From NCBI RefSeq assembly GCF_000321225.1, contig NW_004450660.1, positions 62,001-126,000 on the forward strand: 64,000 nucleotides of DNA, written 5' to 3'. Within the stretch, counting starts at the first letter, position 1; every line of letters starts with the position of its first letter. Made by a program: the position numbers and the translations under genes. The notes under the pieces are model-generated. The model saw only the letters and a list, made by a program, of their open reading frames with translations, did not search any database and was not told where the DNA came from. The stretch comes from Odobenus rosmarus divergens (lineage: Eukaryota; Chordata; Mammalia; Carnivora; Odobenidae). This document shows positions 63,301-64,000 of this stretch, piece after piece.

Positions 63301-63463
63301 TGGGTGTTAGTTGTTTGAATAGAGTGTGCACCATCTAACTAATATAATAATGGAATTATGTTATTAATGATTCGATTTCTCTGTTTCCTTTTGCCATTTT
63401 TCACCATCCAATGGACTCAATCTCCAGCGTTGGTCAAATCGGAAGCGATTGAGTACCAGCAAG
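23550..63463 (+). CDS. MCTP2: MCTP2, 5' part of the gene (seven coding exons, continues beyond window)
   Basis: The joined exons 23550-24017, 36115-36177, 37320-37428, 57635-57777, 58563-58639, 59151-59262 and 63428-63463 give 1008 nt, 336 codons, with no stop or frameshift. The translation matches mammalian MCTP2 as I know it, from [15 protein letters not shown] to the linker [12 protein letters not shown] after the first C2 domain. MCTP proteins carry three C2 domains and two C-terminal membrane segments; they bind Ca2+ and lipid and sit mainly in ER and endosomal membranes. Human MCTP2 has been linked to left-sided heart defects. Seen here: an N-terminal tail (1-192), C2A (about 193-316) with candidate Ca2+ ligands D211, D217, D264, D266 and D271, and the basic linker. 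C2B, C2C, the membrane segments and the stop lie to the right of the window. MCTP1 is the only close alternative, but its N-terminus is different. Confidence 0.96.
24351..24385. repeat. (TG)n microsatellite
   Basis: About 17 uninterrupted TG units, likely polymorphic. Confidence 0.93.
25384..25591 (-). mobile_element. Can-SINE, antisense
   Basis: TAGAATAATTTTT occurs on both sides (from 25369 and from 25592). Ends ATTGAGCCACCCAGGTGCCC. Confidence 0.95.
26183..26291 (-). mobile_element. Short, old Can-SINE-type copy, antisense
   Basis: 'AAGATTTTATTTTTAAGTAA' through 'CGACTGAGCCAACTAGGTG'. Same short form as 16989-17098. Confidence 0.8.
27068..27085. repeat. Poly-T tract
   Basis: 18 consecutive T with no attached SINE. 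Confidence 0.9.
27820..28060 (+). repeat. L2 fragment
   Basis: 'CCTTCAAGGCCCAGCTGAAA' and 'TTCTCCTTCCCTGTCCGGG' are the conserved L2 3' region. Confidence 0.65.
28870..29015 (-). repeat. MIR, antisense
   Basis: 'GACTTACCTAAGGTCGTCAA', 'AGCTAGTAAGTGTAAGAGCC', 'AGGATCTAAATCTAGGACTG'. Confidence 0.75.
29087..29298 (-). mobile_element. Can-SINE, antisense
   Basis: T-tract, GA repeats, and end 'CTGACTGAGCCACACTGACG'. Imperfect flanks CGAAGGGAGAT / CAAAGGAAGAT. Confidence 0.93.
29840..30360 (-). repeat. L2-like element, antisense
   Basis: 'TGAGTGCCTACTATGTGCAG', 'CAATCAACAAAACGCAGAAA' and 'GCCTGGTGTGTTTCAGGAAT' follow the reverse order of an L2. The open frames on this stretch derive from it. 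Confidence 0.5.
30955..31050 (-). repeat. MIR fragment, antisense
   Basis: 'CACAAAGCTAGGAAGTAGAA' then 'GGATTCAAAATCAGGTCTTT'. Confidence 0.6.
31385..31588 (+). mobile_element. hAT-type MITE, copy 2
   Basis: 'AAAGGGCCAGATAATAAATA', 'AGACAATATGTAAATGAATA' and end 'GGACTTTGCTGACCACTG'. Confidence 0.75.
32720..32913 (-). mobile_element. Can-SINE, antisense
   Basis: TGTCATATTAAACTTTTT is duplicated on both sides (32701 and 32914). Ends CTGACTGAGCCACCCAGGCA. Confidence 0.96.
33010..33395 (+). repeat. L1 3' end, sense
   Basis: 'TACAATGGAATACAATTCGG' and 'GTGCTGAGTGAAAGATGTCA' are L1 ORF2/3' UTR sequence; ends 'TCAAAAGTAAAATAAAAAA'. Confidence 0.75.
35040..35061. repeat. (TG)n microsatellite
   Basis: About 11 TG units after GA and GACA units. 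Confidence 0.9.
36115..36177 (+). CDS. MCTP2: MCTP2 coding exon 2 (residues 157-177)
   Basis: This 63-nt exon encodes [20 protein letters not shown] followed by S, which matches the segment after the acidic tail in mammalian MCTP2. The acceptor is a long T/C tract ending gcag|AAG and the donor is TCT|gtgagt. It starts and ends in phase 0, so skipping it would remove 21 residues without changing the frame. It lies in the unstructured region before C2A. It is 12.1 kb from exon 1 and 1.1 kb from exon 3. Confidence 0.92.
36178..37319 (+). other. MCTP2: MCTP2 intron 2 (1.1 kb)
   Basis: Begins gtgagt, ends tgtgtag. Repeat-poor; nothing else identified. Confidence 0.88.
37320..37428 (+). CDS. MCTP2: MCTP2 coding exon 3 (residues 178-214, start of first C2 domain)
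   Basis: This 109-nt exon runs from phase 0 to phase 1. It encodes [20 protein letters not shown] and then [17 protein letters not shown], the first beta strands and first Ca2+-binding loop of C2[17 protein letters not shown] is the typical C2 opening, and D211 is the first expected Ca2+ ligand. The acceptor is tctgtgtag|ATG and the donor GTG|gtaagt. The first codon is ATG (Met178), where I recall Val in human MCTP2; this creates a potential internal start just before C2A. The glycine codon 214 is split between this exon and exon 4. Confidence 0.95.
37730..38240 (-). repeat. Old L1, antisense
   Basis: 'ACCACATAATATTCCATTGT' and 'GTGATGAACACCCTGTGTAT' are reverse L1 ORF2 phrases. A short CA repeat lies at 37936-37946. 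Confidence 0.65.
38243..38450 (+). repeat. MIR
   Basis: 'GGGCTCAAATCCTGCCCTTC', 'CTTAGTTTCCTCAGCTATAA', 'AATGAGGATAGTAATATTAA'. Confidence 0.8.
38560..39300 (-). repeat. Old L1-like, antisense
   Basis: 'CCAACCTCACCATCGAGTAT' and 'GTTTTAATTTGTACTTTGTG' resemble the reverse L1 ORF2 3' region. Strongly diverged. Confidence 0.45.
39880..40094 (-). mobile_element. Can-SINE, antisense, with internal duplication
   Basis: T-tract through 'TGCCACCCAGGCACC'. The phrase CTGAGATCA-GG/-TGACCT occurs twice in about 35 bp, and the usual ACTGACTGAGCC is shortened. Confidence 0.92.
41440..41622 (-). mobile_element. MER20-like hAT element
   Basis: 'CCCAGAGTTTCTGATTCAGC', 'GATTTGCATTCCTAACAAGT' and 'TCCCAGGTGATCCTGACGCA' match this MITE family. 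Orientation naming is uncertain. Confidence 0.75.
42640..42830 (+). repeat. MIR
   Basis: 'CAACCTCTCTGAAATTGAGT', 'CATCAGTAAAATGGGCGTGC', 'CAGTCAATAAAGGATAATGC'. Confidence 0.7.
43268..43740 (+). mobile_element. hAT-type MITE, copy 3 (longer form)
   Basis: Starts 'GGGTTGGCAACTTTTTCTGT' and ends 'AAGTTTGCCAACCTCTG'. It has about 270 extra bases in the middle compared with copies 1 and 2. Confidence 0.75.
46555..47480 (-). repeat. Old L1, antisense
   Basis: 'CAACATTTTTATTATAAATA', 'TTTGCCATTTGCCTTCTAAG' and 'TCTCAAGTTTATTTTGCTTT' are reverse L1 ORF2 phrases. Confidence 0.7.
48360..48870. repeat. Possible old LTR-type sequence
   Basis: GC-richer block with several overlapping open frames. Phrases such as 'TGGCAGCTGAGACTCCTGGG' vaguely recall mammalian LTRs. 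No viral gene is present. Weak call. Confidence 0.25.
51146..51338 (-). mobile_element. Can-SINE, antisense (young)
   Basis: GAGAAATGCATTT flanks at 51133-51145 and 51339-51351. Closest sister of the gapped copy at 62106. Confidence 0.97.
51661..51850 (-). mobile_element. Can-SINE, antisense
   Basis: GA repeats with a G9 run, 'GAGCCCGATGCGGGGCTCTA' and end 'CCTGAGCCACCCAGGTGCCC'. Confidence 0.93.
52746..52901 (-). mobile_element. Can-SINE, antisense
   Basis: Flanks GAAGTTGGTAT and GAGGTTGGTAT. Some internal sequence (GAAGGCAGTCGCT-type) is missing. Confidence 0.93.
53500..54620 (+). repeat. L2 element split by an L1 fragment
   Basis: 'GGCTCTGATCATTTTTACTC' on the left and 'AATTAAACTCCTTATTTTG' with 'TTGGCCTCTGACTCAAACCT' on the right are consecutive L2 segments. 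Confidence 0.5.
53595..54360 (+). repeat. L1 ORF2 3' fragment, sense
   Basis: 'GAAAAATGGACAAATGATAT', 'TGGTGGGAATGTAAATTTG' and 'CAGCAGTTCCAAAGTTAAA' are L1 ORF2 order; ends in an A-rich stretch. Lies inside the L2. Confidence 0.75.
55460..55800. other. Repeat-free block, possible conserved non-coding element
   Basis: No transposon is recognisable. It contains homeodomain-type AT-rich words (CATTAATATT, TTTAATTAAA). Conservation cannot be tested here; inference only. Confidence 0.25.
55989..56038. repeat. (TG)n/(TGTGTC)n microsatellite
   Basis: TG units pass into repeated TCTGTGTG units. Confidence 0.9.
57635..57777 (+). CDS. MCTP2: MCTP2 coding exon 4 (residues 214-261, core of first C2 domain)
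   Basis: This 143-nt exon begins after ttttaaag and completes the split Gly codon. It encodes [20 protein letters not shown] and then [33 protein letters not shown] carries the second loop-1 Asp (D217). [13 protein letters not shown] is the strongly conserved C2 signature in which Lys residues contribute to the lipid-binding groove and NPxW packs the core. The donor is AAG|gtaatc, and the exon ends in phase 0. It is separated from exon 3 by a 20.2-kb intron, the largest in the window. Confidence 0.96.
57778..58562 (+). other. MCTP2: MCTP2 intron 4 (785 bp)
   Basis: gtaatc to ttgtag. Nothing else seen. Confidence 0.92.
58563..58639 (+). CDS. MCTP2: MCTP2 coding exon 5 (residues 262-287, Ca2+-binding loop 3)
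   Basis: This 77-nt exon encodes [20 protein letters not shown] and then DLELN plus two bases of an Arg codon. VYDRD-----DFMG is the canonical third Ca2+-binding loop of C2 domains: D264, D266 and D271 are candidate ligands and FMG closes the loop. None of the expected acidic residues is missing, so C2A is predicted to bind Ca2+ (inference from the motif). The acceptor is ctctttgtag|GTA and the donor CAG|gtactg. The exon runs from phase 0 to phase 2. Confidence 0.95.
58640..59150 (+). other. MCTP2: MCTP2 intron 5 (511 bp)
   Basis: gtactg to cttgtag. Nothing else seen. Confidence 0.92.
59151..59262 (+). CDS. MCTP2: MCTP2 coding exon 6 (residues 287-324, end of first C2 domain)
   Basis: This 112-nt exon encodes [20 protein letters not shown] and then [17 protein letters not shown]. 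The segment [12 protein letters not shown] is the last beta strand of C2A, followed by the polar linker. The acceptor is ttgcttgtag|AAC and the donor CAT|gtaagt. It enters in phase 2 and leaves in phase 0. Reading on into the intron would add a short tail before a stop, so splicing to exon 7 is needed for the full protein. Confidence 0.95.
61562..61810 (+). repeat. MIR
   Basis: 'CTGGATTTGAATCTCAGCTC', 'GAGTTACTTAACCTCTCTCA', 'AATTTCCTCACGTGTGAAAT', 'GTGTTTGGCATGGGGTAGGC'. Confidence 0.85.
62106..62392 (-). mobile_element. Can-SINE, antisense, with long T-rich tail and assembly gap
   Basis: AGGGGAGGTGTTTTTA flanks at 62090-62105 and 62393-62408. The T/A-rich tail is unusually long (about 70 bases). 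The body is near-consensus and contains 50 N. Confidence 0.96.
62311..62360. other. Assembly gap (50 N)
   Basis: Exactly 50 N inside the SINE, between ATCATGA and GTCGCTTAACC. Sister copies have 15 bases here. Confidence 0.99.
63428..63463 (+). CDS. MCTP2: MCTP2 coding exon 7 (residues 325-336, small exon in the C2A-C2B linker)
   Basis: This exon of only 36 nt encodes [12 protein letters not shown], a basic linker matching [12 protein letters not shown] as I recall it from human MCTP2. The acceptor is caatctccag|CGT with a broken pyrimidine tract, and the donor AAG|gtaaat. Both ends are phase 0, so it can be skipped in frame. RKRLS is a candidate basophilic-kinase site. The rest of the gene lies beyond position 64000. 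Confidence 0.88.
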
Positions 63464-64000
63464 GTAAATATACTTGTCTTTTTCTTTACATCATTTGGGG
63501 AAAAGTTCATCTTTGTTGCAAACACAGATGTGCACTTGAATGGTATTATCCAACCTTTATACGTAGTAACAACATTCTCTTCTTCTCACTGTTGCTATGA
63601 ATAAGAAGGAAACAACCTCCCTTTTAAATTTCATTTAATAAGGGCATAACCAGATGTTGGAACTTATACATGTTTTCGCGGTGACATTTTATATGTACCA
63701 GGCATGTTAGAATGTTACACTTCATTAAGTCTGGATTATTTGGAGTTTAGTGCTGTTAGAATTCGTCCTTTAGGTAAAGTTATATACCACTAGATGGAAA
63801 CTAGCTTTGGTGTTGTAGGGGCAATGAAAAGATTAATGGAGAGGACTCTGCAGTATATTTTATAAATCTCTCTTCTATTGGTCTTATTTTACCATTTGTT
63901 ACCTTTGTTGCTGAGAGTTTCTTGAAAGATTTCTTCATGAAGTACCAGTGACTTTTTTTTTTTTTTTTTACATTGCTAGTATCTTTTTAAGCGATTATAA
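63464..64000 (+). other. MCTP2: MCTP2 intron 7, partial
   Basis: Begins gtaaat after exon 7. No further exon before the window ends. A T17 tract lies near 63953-63969. Confidence 0.85.

Larger units (their letters stand above)
59263..63427 (+). other. MCTP2: MCTP2 intron 6 (4.2 kb)
   Basis: gtaagt to tctccag. Holds a MIR, one antisense Can-SINE and the assembly gap; the rest is unique. Confidence 0.9.

Noticed and set aside
1..64000. CRISPR, operon or phage-like systems
   Set aside because: No regularly spaced repeats or dense co-directional ORFs; the window is mammalian intronic and flanking DNA.

Overview
This is a 64 kb piece of mammalian nuclear DNA. The lineage is Carnivora: 15 tRNA-Lys-derived Can-SINEs are present, with the head GGGCGCCTGGGTGGCTCAG, a CT-rich stretch and an AATAAA/A-rich tail. 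The younger copies share the diagnostic middle 'CTGCCTTCGGCTCAGGTCATGATCC', which looks like the arctoid type (bears, mustelids, seals) rather than dog or cat. The species is not determined. There is no operon, CRISPR, phage or other prokaryotic-type system here. The only gene I can support is the 5' half of MCTP2 (multiple C2 and transmembrane domain protein 2) on the + strand. Layout: (1) Positions 1-23,480 are upstream or possible upstream-intron DNA without a recognisable exon. They are filled with L1, HAL1-like, L2, MIR, DNA-transposon and SINE copies, and hold two unexplained duplications: a 159-bp near-perfect inverted repeat (213-371 / 2090-2248) and a diverged 152-bp tandem duplication (5459-5763). 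(2) Positions 23,550-63,463 hold seven coding exons of MCTP2: 23550-24017, 36115-36177, 37320-37428, 57635-57777, 58563-58639, 59151-59262 and 63428-63463. All boundaries are GT-AG, the phases join perfectly, and they give 336 uninterrupted codons. The gene continues past the right edge, so its other C2 domains, two membrane segments and stop codon are outside. (3) The introns (12.1, 1.1, 20.2, 0.8, 0.5 and 4.2 kb, plus a partial one) contain MIR, L2, L1, hAT-type elements and Can-SINEs. All nine intronic Can-SINEs lie antisense to the gene. A 50-N assembly gap (62311-62360) sits inside the last one. What the gene part encodes: a disordered, Ser-rich N-terminal tail with a basic patch and acidic clusters (exons 1-2), then the complete first C2 domain (exons 3-6, about residues 193-316) with the Asp residues expected for Ca2+ binding, and the start of the basic linker after it (exon 7). 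MCTP2 is an ER-associated Ca2+/membrane-binding protein anchored by C-terminal membrane segments that are not in this window. The most useful leads are the inverted duplication at the left end, the two upstream ORFs that precede or overlap the MCTP2 start codon, the complete antisense bias of intronic SINEs, and the mis-sized assembly gap. I did not find evidence of a novel gene system.
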